Positions 51,958 through 61,228 are shown, numbered from the stretch's first letter. The stretch is 64,000 bases of DNA from Porphyromonadaceae bacterium UBA7555 (GCA_002478045.1 DLLT01000008.1:1-64000), one strand, 5' to 3'. The notes: generated by a model not told the origin, from the sequence alone. Made by a program: numbers and translations.

Positions 51958-53159
51958 TGCTCGAAGCTGATAAGTTGGGTGGGGGCGTTGGTGAGGCAGC
52001 GCATTGGGGCGTCCTCGCGTACTACGTAAGTGTTTTCGATTCCTACCGCGCCTACGCCCGGAATGACGAATTTGGGCTCTATGGCGATGACGTTGCCGGC
52101 TTCGAGAACGTCACGACTGCGCGGTGCAATGACGGGCAATTCGTTGATTTCGATACCTACGCCGTGTCCTACAAATCCGGCGTGCTGGCGGTGTCCCATA
52201 AAGTAGTGTTCCAGCCCGGCTTCGCGTGCCATCTCGAGCGCTTTTTCGTACATTGCCGAAGCCGCAGTGCCCACACGACCCATTTTAGCGAGGGTGTCGC
52301 AGATGTCTATGGACAATTGGTGCGCGCGGCGTGCATCTTCGGGTATGTCTCCCAAGACAAAGGTACGTGTCATGTCGGTCATATATCCGGTGTAATTGCC
52401 GTTGACGTCCACCATTACCGTCATACCGGTGCGTATAATAGTACCGTTAGCACCTACTGGCAGCGATGGATCGGCTCCGGCACCACCCATGGCAAAGTCA
52501 TAGGGTGATGGTGCATCGGCGTTTTCTCCGGCCAAGACGTTGCCCATATATAGTTCCATATCGTTGCCGTTGATGCGGAATTGTCCGAGACATCCTTCGA
52601 GGCGCGAGACGCGCTCTATTTCGACTTGCAGTTCGATATCGGTCATATTGTCGCGGTATAGACGAGGAATCATACGGTATACATGCTCGTGACAGCTTCC
52701 CGAGGCGGCGATAAGCTGTATCTCGCCGGGGGTCTTGACGGCGCGGGCGTGACGTAGCAGGGCATCGGCATTGGCCGCCTCGCCGGGTTCGATGCCCATG
52801 GCGCGGCATAGGCGCAGTACGGCATTGTAAGGCAGGGTGTCCTGTTCCAGTGCCAAGCGCTTGGGCTTGGGCAGCGAATGGTGCTGCAGCTCTTCGAGAA
52901 TATTCTCTGGCTTGTGTATGGTTATGACGTTGTCGCCTTCGAGGTCTACGGGGCGTTTGACAAAGTAGGTCGGGGCGTCTGCATCGCGGTGTATGTAGAT
53001 GTATCCGCTGTAGACGCGGCCTGTCATATAGTATAAGTTGGCGTTGATGGTCAGCAGCATGGCGTCAGTGCCATCTTGCGCCATAAGTTTTTTGAGGCGC
53101 GATAGTTTCAGCGCCAGCTCGTCGGCGCTGAGCAGTTGCAGTATGTTTGACCGTTTCAT
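51954..53159 (-). CDS. M24 family metallopeptidase (Xaa-Pro aminopeptidase-like)
   Basis: 401 residues. An N-terminal creatinase-like domain (about 1-150) contains TDAMLLTINANLYYMTGRVYSG. The pita-bread catalytic domain holds the metal ligands in VMVDVNGNYTGYMTDMTRTFV (two Asp), HAGFVGHGVGIEINELP (His) and AIEPKFVIPG (Glu). It probably removes N-terminal residues next to proline in the cytoplasm. Its stop overlaps the nucleotidyltransferase start, so the two are translationally coupled. Confidence 0.9.
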   Translation of the reverse strand: MKRSNILQLLSADELALKLSRLKKLMAQDGTDAMLLTINANLYYMTGRVYSGYIYIHRDADAPTYFVKRPVDLEGDNVITIHKPENILEELQHHSLPKPKRLALEQDTLPYNAVLRLCRAMGIEPGEAANADALLRHARAVKTPGEIQLIAASGSCHEHVYRMIPRLYRDNMTDIELQVEIERVSRLEGCLGQFRINGNDMELYMGNVLAGENADAPSPYDFAMGGAGADPSLPVGANGTIIRTGMTVMVDVNGNYTGYMTDMTRTFVLGDIPEDARRAHQLSIDICDTLAKMGRVGTAASAMYEKALEMAREAGLEHYFMGHRQHAGFVGHGVGIEINELPVIAPRSRDVLEAGNVIAIEPKFVIPGVGAVGIENTYVVREDAPMRCLTNAPTQLISFEQ

Positions 53160-53295
53160 AGCGTGTACTGTCTTTATATAAAAGGTCTGTATGTTGTTTT
53201 GGTTGTTTCTAATTCAAAGAATGTATGCGCTTTGTCAATGATACATATATGCGCTTTCTACGAGCGTAAGTGCGTACTCCGCATCGAGGTCGTCT

Positions 53296-53928
53296 TCAGA
53301 CAATGTCCTCCAACTCGCCGAAGCGATGAATGACGGCATCGGCGTCCTTGACTTTTCCAAAGCCATAGGCACAGTAGATCATCCGAGCACCGACAGCATG
53401 GGCTGCATCGCTGTCCCCCTGAGTATCACCTACGTATACCGGGTGGGTCAGACCGTAATTGCGCACAAGTAGCGCGATATTCCCGGCTTTATCCAGTCCC
53501 GTACCGCCGTGGCTCAGCGCGTCTTTGAAGTAAGGACGCAGGCCGTTGACGTCAAGAAAGTTGTCAAGTCCGAGAGGTCCGCAGTTGCTTACCATAAACA
53601 GCGGCAAACGGCGTGCCAGTTCGGGTATTGTCTCGACCACTCCGTCATACAAGCGTCCGCGCAGTCCCGGCATCATCGTGGCTTCGTTGGCATTGAGCAG
53701 TTGCAGAAAGTGTCCGTCTTTGTCGTGGCCAGGGGCGATGTCCTCGATGATGTCTTCGAGGTGCTTGCCCATTTCGCGCATCAGCACATCACGAGTGACA
53801 TGCGGTACATCGGTGATGCCCGCCTGATCGAACGTCTCATTCCATATCCGTGCATACGAGTCCACGGCATCCCATAGAGTGCCGTCCATATCGAATATCA
53901 AGGCATCGCATTGCAGCTTTTCGTTCAT
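53296..53928 (-). CDS. HAD family hydrolase (phosphoglycolate phosphatase-like)
   Basis: 210 residues. Motif I is LIFDMDGTLWDAV with nucleophile Asp12 or its neighbour, motif II FMVSNCGPLGLDNFL, motif III Lys in GLDKAGNIALL and motif IV VYVGDTQGDSDAAHAVGA. The helical cap fits the Gph/PGMB-like C1 subclass. The substrate is not predictable from sequence. It is on the same strand after gldH with a 26-base gap and probably ends that operon. There is a gap of 136 bases to the M24 gene. Confidence 0.87.
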   Translation of the reverse strand: MNEKLQCDALIFDMDGTLWDAVDSYARIWNETFDQAGITDVPHVTRDVLMREMGKHLEDIIEDIAPGHDKDGHFLQLLNANEATMMPGLRGRLYDGVVETIPELARRLPLFMVSNCGPLGLDNFLDVNGLRPYFKDALSHGGTGLDKAGNIALLVRNYGLTHPVYVGDTQGDSDAAHAVGARMIYCAYGFGKVKDADAVIHRFGELEDIV

Positions 53929-53954
53929 TTTTCGTAGTGCTTGGCCGGTTCGTA

Positions 53955-54422
53955 TTACTTGGATGGCGGCAGCGGAGTGACGCCTATTTGTTCGATTTCG
54001 GTGAGCGTATCCAGACGCATGATGTGACGCAGGTGCAGCGAGCCGCCTCGACGCAAGGGCTGTCGCAAGGTCACGGTATCGGTATACTGATACGTGACGC
54101 CGCTACCGTGGCCTCTCCACCGGCCCCATGCATCGGCCATGGTGACGTCTAAGGTGTCCGTGGCCGTGCTGTCGGCCGTGTCATACTTGATTTCGAGCCA
54201 CAAGTTGGAATATTCGTAATTGTGACTATGCCGTATGGTCAATGCGATGCGGTTAGTGGGTTCGGCACTGTCAGGCGTTAGGGTCACTGTACTGCCGTAG
54301 CGCCATCCGTCAATGTCAATGTCAGACCATGCACCGGGTGTGCCGTCTGAACATGACACGATACCCGGAGCCATCAGGGCACCGAGTATCGCCGATAATA
54401 TTATATGTAGATGCTTATGCAT
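53955..54422 (-). CDS. gldH: Gliding-motility-type lipoprotein GldH
   Basis: 155 residues. The lipobox is GIVSC with Cys24. The mature part has the GldH pattern: GWRYGSTVTLTPD, IALTIRHSHNYEYSNLWLEI, and DAWGRWRGHGSGVTYQY. GldH was named from Flavobacterium gliding but occurs in non-gliding Bacteroidales next to ricT, so a gliding role should not be inferred here. It overlaps the ricT stop by eight bases (54415-54422). Confidence 0.85.
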   Translation of the reverse strand: MHKHLHIILSAILGALMAPGIVSCSDGTPGAWSDIDIDGWRYGSTVTLTPDSAEPTNRIALTIRHSHNYEYSNLWLEIKYDTADSTATDTLDVTMADAWGRWRGHGSGVTYQYTDTVTLRQPLRRGGSLHLRHIMRLDTLTEIEQIGVTPLPPSK

Positions 54423-55830
54423 CTGTTTTGGGCTCTTTAGTCTGTTGGTTGTCAGTTCCGTTGCCGTTGTTTCGCGGCTTTCTTTTATTGCGGCGGTTGG
54501 GCCGTGGTTGATTTGTCGGCTTGGGTTCTTTGCCTTCTTTTGTCGGTTTAGGGCCTTTGTCCTTGGCCGATTTCTTTTTCTTGTGCTTCTTTTTGTCGAA
54601 GCGGGTCAGTTCGTCTTGGTCCAACAGGTCGTTGACATTGGAACGTTCCTTGGCTGCCGCTTCGGCCGCTTCGGCATCGCGCAGCAGCGTTGCAGGCTTT
54701 TTGCCCTCTTTATTGAGGGCAATGATTTCGAATACGCGTTCGGCATCCAGTGTCGTGAGGTTGGCGGCCATTGACTTGTCCGACGAGTATATAATTTCGC
54801 GCTTAAAGACATCGGTCTTGAAGTGGTACCAAGTGGCATCCGCTGTTTCGAGCCGTATGTTTTTGGGCGGCATACGCTTGACGGTCTCTACGTAGGTGTC
54901 TACTTCGAAGTTGAGACAGCACTTTAGCTTGGCGCATTGTCCGGCCAGTTTTTGCGGATTGAGCGAGATGTCCTGAAAACGGGCGGCGCTGGTGGAGACG
55001 CTGACAAAGTTCTGCATCCACGATGAGCAGCACAACGGTCGACCGCAGGGGCCTATGCCGCCAATGCGTCCGGCTTCTTGGCGCGCGCCTATCTGTTTCA
55101 TCTCGATGCGTATCTTGAAGGTGTCGGCCAGGACTTTAATCAGCTGGCGGAAGTCGACACGTGCATCGGCTATGTAATAGAATATGGCTTTATTGCCATC
55201 GCCTTGGTACTCCACATCGCCGATTTTCATATCCAATAGGAGGCTCTGGGCGATTTTGCGGGCGCGTATCATGGTGTCCTGTTCGCGCGCGCGGGCTTCG
55301 TTGTATTTGTCGATGTCTGCGGGCTTGGCTTTACGGAATACGCGTTTTGTCTCAGCGTTGGGGCGTATGCCGCTTTTGCGCATTTGCAGGCGTACGAGCG
55401 CTCCGGTAAGCGTCACCGTTCCGATGTCATGACCCGGCTGTGCTTCTACGGCCACCAAGTCGCCGACTTTTAGCGGGATGTTTGTGGAGTTCTTGTAGTA
55501 GCCTTTGCGAGTGTTTTTGAACTGCACCTCCACCATATCATCATCGGCATATCCTCCGGGGATGTCTTCAAGCCAGTTGAAACTGTGCAACTTATGCCTT
55601 GCCGTATCTGAGCATCCGCTGCAGCCCGGGCATTTGCCTTTGGGGCATATGCCGTCTGTTGCCTTGGGGCACGACCCGTCTGCTGCTTTGGGGCAGGCGC
55701 ATCGGCTATGGACGGCTTCGGACTGCGCCTTGTCTTGCGAGTCCTTTCCCTCGCCGGCGCTGTCCGAATCCTCCACGGGGGCGTGCAGGGCGTTGTTTAT
55801 GTTTTCTAAATCGTTGATTTCGTTGCTCAT
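54415..55830 (-). CDS. ricT: PSP1/RicT family protein with Cys-rich N-terminus
   Basis: 471 residues from the ATG at 55830 (an earlier in-frame ATG at 55866 overlaps rny and is less likely). The PSP1 domain spans about 100-355, with CGRPLCCSSWMQNF and CAKLKCCLNFE supplying the conserved cysteines. The N-terminal region 44-73 has seven further Cys in CPK repeats, and the C-terminal 110 residues are a Lys/Asn-rich tail. In Bacillus RicT (YaaT) with RicA and RicF forms a complex carrying Fe-S clusters that tunes RNase Y. Its position directly after rny here supports a similar link. Confidence 0.88.
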   Translation of the reverse strand: MSNEINDLENINNALHAPVEDSDSAGEGKDSQDKAQSEAVHSRCACPKAADGSCPKATDGICPKGKCPGCSGCSDTARHKLHSFNWLEDIPGGYADDDMVEVQFKNTRKGYYKNSTNIPLKVGDLVAVEAQPGHDIGTVTLTGALVRLQMRKSGIRPNAETKRVFRKAKPADIDKYNEARAREQDTMIRARKIAQSLLLDMKIGDVEYQGDGNKAIFYYIADARVDFRQLIKVLADTFKIRIEMKQIGARQEAGRIGGIGPCGRPLCCSSWMQNFVSVSTSAARFQDISLNPQKLAGQCAKLKCCLNFEVDTYVETVKRMPPKNIRLETADATWYHFKTDVFKREIIYSSDKSMAANLTTLDAERVFEIIALNKEGKKPATLLRDAEAAEAAAKERSNVNDLLDQDELTRFDKKKHKKKKSAKDKGPKPTKEGKEPKPTNQPRPNRRNKRKPRNNGNGTDNQQTKEPKTDA

Positions 55831-55855
55831 ATCACCTTGTTTGGTAAAGCTTATA

Positions 55856-57400
55856 TTATTTGGCAAAGCTTACCGAGCGTGTTTCGCGGATGACCGTGAT
55901 TTTGACTTGTCCGGGATAAGTGAGTTCGTCCTGGATGCGACGTGCAATTTCGGCCGACAGCTTCTCGGTCTCGGCATCGTCAATCTTGTCGGCACCGACG
56001 ATGACGCGGAGTTCGCGTCCGGCTTGTATGGCGTAAGTCTTGATGACACCCGGGTACGAGAGTGCCAGTTGCTCAAGGTCTTTGAGACGTTTGATGTATG
56101 CTTCGACGATTTCGCGGCGAGCGCCGGGGCGAGCGCCGGAGATCGCATCGCAAACTTGTACGATAGGGGCAAGCAGCGTGGTCTGCTCAATTTCGTCGTG
56201 GTGTGCGCCTATGGCATTGCATATTTCGGGCTTCTCCTTGTACTTCTCGGCCAGTTTCATGCCCAGCAGTGCGTGCGGCAGTTCGGGCTCCTCGTCGGGC
56301 ACTTTGCCTATATCGTGCAGAAGTCCGGCACGGCGTGCCTTCTTGGGATTGAGGCCGAGTTCCGAGGCCATAACGGCGCAGAGATTGGCTGTTTCGCGCG
56401 AGTGTTGCAGCAGGTTTTGACCATAGCTGGAGCGGTATTTCATCTTGCCCACCAGACGTATTAGATCGGGATGCAACCCGTGGATACCCAGGTCTATGGC
56501 TGTGCGCTTGCCGGTCTCAATGATTTCTTCTTCGACTTGTTTGCGGACCTTGGCTACGACTTCTTCGATGCGGGCGGGGTGTATGCGTCCGTCTGATACG
56601 AGCTGGTGCAGGGCCAAACGTGCCACTTCGCGACGTACGGGGTCGAATCCGCTAAGGACTATGGCTTCGGGCGTATCGTCCACTATGATTTCGATGCCGG
56701 TGGCGGCTTCGAGGGCGCGGATGTTGCGACCTTCGCGGCCGATGATGCGGCCTTTGATTTCGTCCGAATCGATATGGAATACTGTCACCGAGTTTTCGAT
56801 GGCGGTCTCGGTGGCGGTGCGCTGGATGCTTTGGATAATGATTCGCTTGGCTTCTTTATTGGCCGTCATCTTGGCCTCGTCCATAATGTCGTTGATATAG
56901 GCGGCAGCAGCGGTTTTGGCCTCGTCTTTAAGCGATTGGATGAGTTTTTCCTTGGCCTCTTCGGACGAAAGACCGGAGATGTGTTCCAGCGTCTGGCGTA
57001 CCGATGCTTTTTCTTGTTCCAGCTCGGCTTCTTTGCGCTCTACGGCTTGATATTGCTCATCCAGGGTCTGGCGTGCGGCCTCAAGCTCGTTGCGTGTACG
57101 GGCGTTTTCTCCCTGCTGTTGATTCAATTGCAGTTCGCGCTGTTTCTGCTTGGCTTCCATGGATTGGAGCTTGGACATGCGCTGGTTGGCGGCTTTTTCG
57201 GCTTCGGCGGTAATCTTGAGGGCCTCTTCGCGGCCTTCCATTTCCTTGTCTTTCTTGATATCGAGAGCCTGGCGCTCGGCGTCAGCCACGATTTGTCGTG
57301 CTCGGCTCTTGGCGTTCGAGCGGTGTATCACTACTGTGACGACCACTCCGAAGGCAGCGGCAATGGCGGCTATGATTATGGTTGTTACTAATGGTGTCAT
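55856..57400 (-). CDS. rny: Ribonuclease Y
   Basis: 514 residues: N-terminal membrane helix (4-27), a long coiled coil (about 30-190: AEKAANQRMSKLQSMEAKQKQRELQLNQ onward), a KH domain (GRIIGREGRNIRALEAATGIEI, about 210-275) and an HD domain with HDIGKVPDEEPELPHALLGM and HHDEIEQ. It is a membrane-anchored endoribonuclease that starts mRNA decay. Together with ricT just downstream it forms a plausible regulated unit. It follows zapA with a 239-base gap. Confidence 0.96.
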   Translation of the reverse strand: MTPLVTTIIIAAIAAAFGVVVTVVIHRSNAKSRARQIVADAERQALDIKKDKEMEGREEALKITAEAEKAANQRMSKLQSMEAKQKQRELQLNQQQGENARTRNELEAARQTLDEQYQAVERKEAELEQEKASVRQTLEHISGLSSEEAKEKLIQSLKDEAKTAAAAYINDIMDEAKMTANKEAKRIIIQSIQRTATETAIENSVTVFHIDSDEIKGRIIGREGRNIRALEAATGIEIIVDDTPEAIVLSGFDPVRREVARLALHQLVSDGRIHPARIEEVVAKVRKQVEEEIIETGKRTAIDLGIHGLHPDLIRLVGKMKYRSSYGQNLLQHSRETANLCAVMASELGLNPKKARRAGLLHDIGKVPDEEPELPHALLGMKLAEKYKEKPEICNAIGAHHDEIEQTTLLAPIVQVCDAISGARPGARREIVEAYIKRLKDLEQLALSYPGVIKTYAIQAGRELRVIVGADKIDDAETEKLSAEIARRIQDELTYPGQVKITVIRETRSVSFAK

Positions 57401-57639
57401 ATAATGTCGGTAGGTGCTTGTTTTGTTGTTATTGGGTTGGTTGTCTTGTGGTTATATGTAGTTGTATTATTGGTTGCTTGTCTTCTATGACTTTTTCGAG
57501 CGAATGTAGAGCCGCAGCACTCTTGCCGGGGTGCAAATGCCCATAGCCGCTCCGAACTGTGTCGGGCGGCGTGCGGGTGTATGCGTTGTGATGCTTGGTG
57601 GTGTGCCTTGAGTCGTGCGTCGGCGATATCGGTCAGCTT

Positions 57640-57945
57640 TTAAGGCTTGGCTTCGGACTTGATATCGAGCATGCGATCCAAGTCGGCTTCAAAGGCCTCC
57701 AGGAGATGCTGTTGGTCGTCGACGCTTTGCTTAAGCTGATAGTACAGCTTGGCAAACTGGAAGGCAGCCATGGCCAGGACCTCTTTGGAGGTTTTGTCTT
57801 CAAATCTACGGCGCCATTCGCTCCATACGCGGTTGACGTTATATTCGGCCTCGCGTATGCGTTCCTCCTTGTCCGGCGCTATGGTCATACTTATGGGTGC
57901 GACGTCGGCGATTTTTATCGTTATGTTTTGTTCTTTCTTTACCAT
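57640..57945 (-). CDS. zapA: Cell division protein ZapA
   Basis: 101 residues. An N-terminal beta hairpin (NITIKIADVAPISMTI) and the conserved ERIREAEYNVNRVWSEWRRRF lead to a coiled-coil C-terminus (FAKLYYQLKQSVDDQQHLLEAF), the ZapA layout. ZapA bundles FtsZ filaments at the division site. It is preceded by a small coiled-coil gene with a 55-base gap, a common Bacteroidales order. Confidence 0.9.
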   Translation of the reverse strand: MVKKEQNITIKIADVAPISMTIAPDKEERIREAEYNVNRVWSEWRRRFEDKTSKEVLAMAAFQFAKLYYQLKQSVDDQQHLLEAFEADLDRMLDIKSEAKP

Positions 57946-58000
57946 TGAATGTATTCAAGCATCGTGAAGCAAAAGTCGTGGGCGCTGTCATCGGTACCCG

Positions 58001-58297
58001 TCATCCATCGATGTCGGTGATGCAGCGGTCGATTTCCCGCACGAGATCGGCGATAATGGTTCGGGTCTTTTCAACGGCATCACGGTCGGGCGCAAGGGTC
58101 GAGGATACGCTGAGGTATTCGTTGCGTAGGCTCAGTTGCTCAATACGTCGTTCCTTGTCGCGCAGCTCTCTCTCGAGCTCGGCGATGCGCTCTAAGGCTT
58201 GTGTACGTTCTTGACATACAGTGTCGTAGCGCTGTGTCAGTACGTGCATCTTTTCGCTTATGCGCGGCAGTGATTTATCTAATGACTCGGTTGCCAT
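58001..58297 (-). CDS. Small coiled-coil protein upstream of zapA
   Basis: 98 residues from the ATG at 58297 (MATESLDKSLPRISEK); the frame is open 15 codons further but through an AT-rich promoter-like stretch. Most of it is predicted coiled coil (TQALERIAELERELRDKERRIEQLSLRNEYL), then ILADLVREIDRCI-like C-terminus. No motif of known function; conserved position before zapA suggests a division or FtsZ-associated role. A -7 box TAACTTTG on the minus strand at 58313-58320 would start this operon just upstream of the ATG. Confidence 0.7.
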   Translation of the reverse strand: MATESLDKSLPRISEKMHVLTQRYDTVCQERTQALERIAELERELRDKERRIEQLSLRNEYLSVSSTLAPDRDAVEKTRTIIADLVREIDRCITDIDG

Positions 58298-58312
58298 ATC
58301 TCCAAATTTCCA

Positions 58313-58320
58313 CAAAGTTA
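58313..58320 (-). promoter_or_regulatory. -7 box of the zapA-rny-ricT operon
   Basis: Minus-strand TAACTTTG matches TAnnTTTG; the -33 position is A-rich without a clear TTTG. The start codon is 15 bases beyond the box. Confidence 0.5.
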
Positions 58321-58554
58321 GCAATTTTTTTCGTAATCCCATGCCTGCCTATGCAATTTTTGACAAAATTGCGCCTGAAAAAGGTAAAAAAGGTTTGTAA
58401 TACTTAGAGATATGCTATATGTTGCTTCAGAATGGATGCGGTTGGGCAGTGATGTTGCGTATGTGTGGGATTATGACTAAATTTGTCGTCTGTAGCGCTG
58501 TTGTCGGCGCAGATATTCCACCGGAATTAGGCAAACAATTACTTTTTATTTTCA

Positions 58555-59913
58555 ATGGATAAGCAGACACATGCAAAGATGGACTGGGCGCGGCTGATAG
58601 ATGACTGCCGCTTCGGTCTCGAGGATTACCACAAACCGCGTACTGTCGGGGTGGGACGCACAGACTTCCGCCGCGACTATGATCGTCTGGTGTTTTCTTC
58701 GCCTTTCAGGCGTTTGCAAAACAAGACGCAGGTGTTCCCGTTGCCGGGTAGTGTCTTTGTGCACAATCGTCTGACCCATTCGTTGGAGGTTAGTAGTGTC
58801 GGCCGCAGTATGGCCGATGAAATTGCGGCGGCACTGGTGCATCGCCACGGTCCTATGGACGGAATTTTTGCCGACTTGGGTGATGTGGTGGCTGCCGCGT
58901 GCCTGGCTCATGACCTTGGCAACCCGCCTTTCGGTCATTCGGGCGAAAAGGCCATAGGCACTTTCTTCAGCGAGGGTGCCGGTCGGACACTTAAGGAACG
59001 ACTGACCGCGCGACAGTGGAGTGATATCGTCAATTTTGAAGGTAATGCCAATGCTTTGCGAGCGCTGACGCATCAGTTCAACGGTCGCCGTCCCGGAGGT
59101 TTTGCCATGACCTACACGATGTTAGCCTCCATAGTCAAGTACCCGTATGACTCATCACTGGCCGGAGCAAAGGGCAAATTCGGGTTCTTCGAGAGCGAAC
59201 GCGCCGACTTCGAGCGTATAGCTACGCGCCTGGGAATGTTGCGAATGCCCTCGCCCGAAGGTTCGTTGCGCTTTTGTCGACACCCTCTGGTGTACATCGT
59301 TGAGGCTGCTGACGATATATGCTACGAAGTCATGGACTTTGAGGACGCCCATAAATTGAAAATTCTTGGCACGGACGAGGTCTTGGATGCCTTATTGGCA
59401 TATTTTGACGATGAATCCCGCGCCCATGTGCTTGAGGTGATGGAACGTGTCAAGGATCCCAACGAAAAGATTTCGTATCTGCGCAGCGGCGTTGTCGGGC
59501 GCCTGGTCAGTTGTTGTGCCGGCACATTCATAGACAATGAAAGTGTCATATTGTCAGGCACTTTCAAGGGAACGTTGCTTGACCATATATGCGAGCGCGA
59601 GCGCGAGGCTTATCGGCGCTCCACGCGCCTATCGTGGGGCAAGATTTACGGTGCTCCGCAGGTGGTGGACATCGAGTTGGCCGGTAATCGCATCCTGACT
59701 TTCCTGCTCGAAAAGATGATACATGCCGTCACTTACCCCGAACTCAATTATTCGCGGCTACTGCTCAGCCAGGTCCCCGGGCAGTACAACGTAGGCGCTC
59801 CCGAACTGTTTGACCGAATTCAGGCCGTCCTCGATCATATCTCGGCAATGACGGACGTATATGCCCTCGACCTCTACCGTAAGCTCAACGGTATGAGCCT
59901 TCCGGCAGTCTGA
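58555..59913 (+). CDS. dgt: dGTP triphosphohydrolase
   Basis: 452 residues. It is an HD-domain dNTPase: His75 in NRLTHSLEVSSVGRSM, and His119-Asp120 in CLAHDLGNPPFGHSGE, with FEGNANALRALT and YIVEAADDICYEVMDFED as further signatures. It hydrolyses dGTP to deoxyguanosine and triphosphate, affecting dNTP pools and phage defence. The ATG at 58555 fits the family start. It is a single gene in the plus direction, followed after 52 bases by the TPM gene. Confidence 0.93.
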   Translation: MDKQTHAKMDWARLIDDCRFGLEDYHKPRTVGVGRTDFRRDYDRLVFSSPFRRLQNKTQVFPLPGSVFVHNRLTHSLEVSSVGRSMADEIAAALVHRHGPMDGIFADLGDVVAAACLAHDLGNPPFGHSGEKAIGTFFSEGAGRTLKERLTARQWSDIVNFEGNANALRALTHQFNGRRPGGFAMTYTMLASIVKYPYDSSLAGAKGKFGFFESERADFERIATRLGMLRMPSPEGSLRFCRHPLVYIVEAADDICYEVMDFEDAHKLKILGTDEVLDALLAYFDDESRAHVLEVMERVKDPNEKISYLRSGVVGRLVSCCAGTFIDNESVILSGTFKGTLLDHICEREREAYRRSTRLSWGKIYGAPQVVDIELAGNRILTFLLEKMIHAVTYPELNYSRLLLSQVPGQYNVGAPELFDRIQAVLDHISAMTDVYALDLYRKLNGMSLPAV

Positions 59914-59965
59914 GAACGAGTGTTGGAATATCCATATTAGTAATCACTAAAAAACATTTTATAAT

Positions 59966-61228
59966 ATGCTAATGTCCTGCAAGAGGCTGATAATCATACT
60001 CTCGCTTGTGCTTGTGAGTGTGGGCGCTGTCTCGGCGCAAGAGCAAAAACAATACTATGCGCCCGAAGATGTACCTAATGTGCAGCTGCAGAATAAAAAT
60101 CATTATCTTAGCGACCCGACAAAAATCATAGATGCCGCTTCTGCCGCCCATATCGATTCAACATTACAAAAGCTTCGAACAGCCACAGGCGTGCAGGCTG
60201 CCGTTGTGGTCTTGCCCAATATGGATGGAGACTCGGATGTGGACACTTATGCCACCGATCTGTTTACGCTTTGGGGTATTGGTGACAAAGACAAGGACAA
60301 CGGCTTGTTGTTGCTTGTATCGGTGGGCGACCGTAAGTATGTGATACGCACCGGGTATGGTATCGAAGACGCTCTGCCGGATGCAATATGCGGACGCATC
60401 GAGCGCAATATTATGGTGCCGGCCTTTGAAAAGGGCGACTACTCGGGCGGCATTCGTGCGGCAGTGGATAATATCAGTTCGGTGCTCAGCGACCCAACGT
60501 TTCGTGACGAAATGCTCGAAGATATTGCAGCTCAGGAGCGTGAGGATTGGATGAGTGTCCTGTGGCTATATATAGGCTTTTGCGTGACTGCGACGCTGAT
60601 AACGTTTGTATGGTTGCTGGTGGCACTTTGCGGAGTACGAGGCAAGATGCCGTATGATAAATATCAGGCTACGCGTACGTTATCCAGGGTTTCGGGCGCT
60701 TGCGCTTGGTTTACGCTTGGTATGACGTTGCTGGTGTATATCCCTCTGCGGATGATTATGCGGGGATGGCGCAACGGGGCGCACTACTGCTCTAATTGTG
60801 GGACTAAGATGCGCAAACTTGACGAAAAAAGCGACAATGAGTATCTGACGCCCGCGCAAGATGCCGAGGAACGCATCAAGTCCGTGGATTATGATGTGTG
60901 GTTGTGCCCCAAGTGCGGGACAACGGAGATATATCGCTTTGACGAAGACAGCGGATACAGCGAGTGTCCGTATTGTCATGCCCGGACATGTCGCTTTGTA
61001 CGGGACACTGTGATGCAGCGCCCCACCCAAGATCAAGAGGGTGTCGGCGTCAAGACATATACTTGTCTTAACTGCAAGAAGACGCATAGTATAGCCTATA
61101 AGATAGCCAAGCTCGCGCCCACGGTGATTGTCGGAGGCGGCGGATTTGGTACCGGCGGTGATGGTATATCTGGCGGTAGCTGGGGTGGCGGCAGCACCGG
61201 CGGTGGAGGTGCCTCCGGAGGATGGTAA
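59966..61228 (+). CDS. TPM domain membrane protein with zinc-ribbon and Gly-rich tail
   Basis: 420 residues. Signal peptide to about residue 24; TPM_phosphatase domain (about 40-190: LSDPTKIIDAASAAHIDSTL, GVQAAVVVLPNM, GDKDKDNGLLLLVSVGDRKY, VIRTGYGIEDALPDAICGRI); two membrane helices near 198-225 and 245-265; then four CxxC pairs (CSNCG, CPKCG, CPYCH, CLNCK) between about 275 and 365, forming two zinc ribbons; then a Gly-rich tail. TPM proteins act in photosystem repair in plants and in envelope processes in bacteria; here it is anchored with the TPM domain outside and the ribbons inside. The function is unknown. Confidence 0.85.
   Translation: MLMSCKRLIIILSLVLVSVGAVSAQEQKQYYAPEDVPNVQLQNKNHYLSDPTKIIDAASAAHIDSTLQKLRTATGVQAAVVVLPNMDGDSDVDTYATDLFTLWGIGDKDKDNGLLLLVSVGDRKYVIRTGYGIEDALPDAICGRIERNIMVPAFEKGDYSGGIRAAVDNISSVLSDPTFRDEMLEDIAAQEREDWMSVLWLYIGFCVTATLITFVWLLVALCGVRGKMPYDKYQATRTLSRVSGACAWFTLGMTLLVYIPLRMIMRGWRNGAHYCSNCGTKMRKLDEKSDNEYLTPAQDAEERIKSVDYDVWLCPKCGTTEIYRFDEDSGYSECPYCHARTCRFVRDTVMQRPTQDQEGVGVKTYTCLNCKKTHSIAYKIAKLAPTVIVGGGGFGTGGDGISGGSWGGGSTGGGGASGGW

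Noticed and set aside
53955..54422. Inference of gliding motility from gldH
   Set aside because: gldH occurs in non-gliding Bacteroidales; no other gliding or type IX secretion gene is visible here.
57401..57639. 6S RNA call between zapA and rny
   Set aside because: I could not find the long paired arms with a central bubble; kept only as a low-interest lead.
58555..59913. dgt as part of a phage-defence island
   Set aside because: The neighbours are housekeeping and envelope genes and there is no mobile element nearby; a dNTP-pool role is enough.
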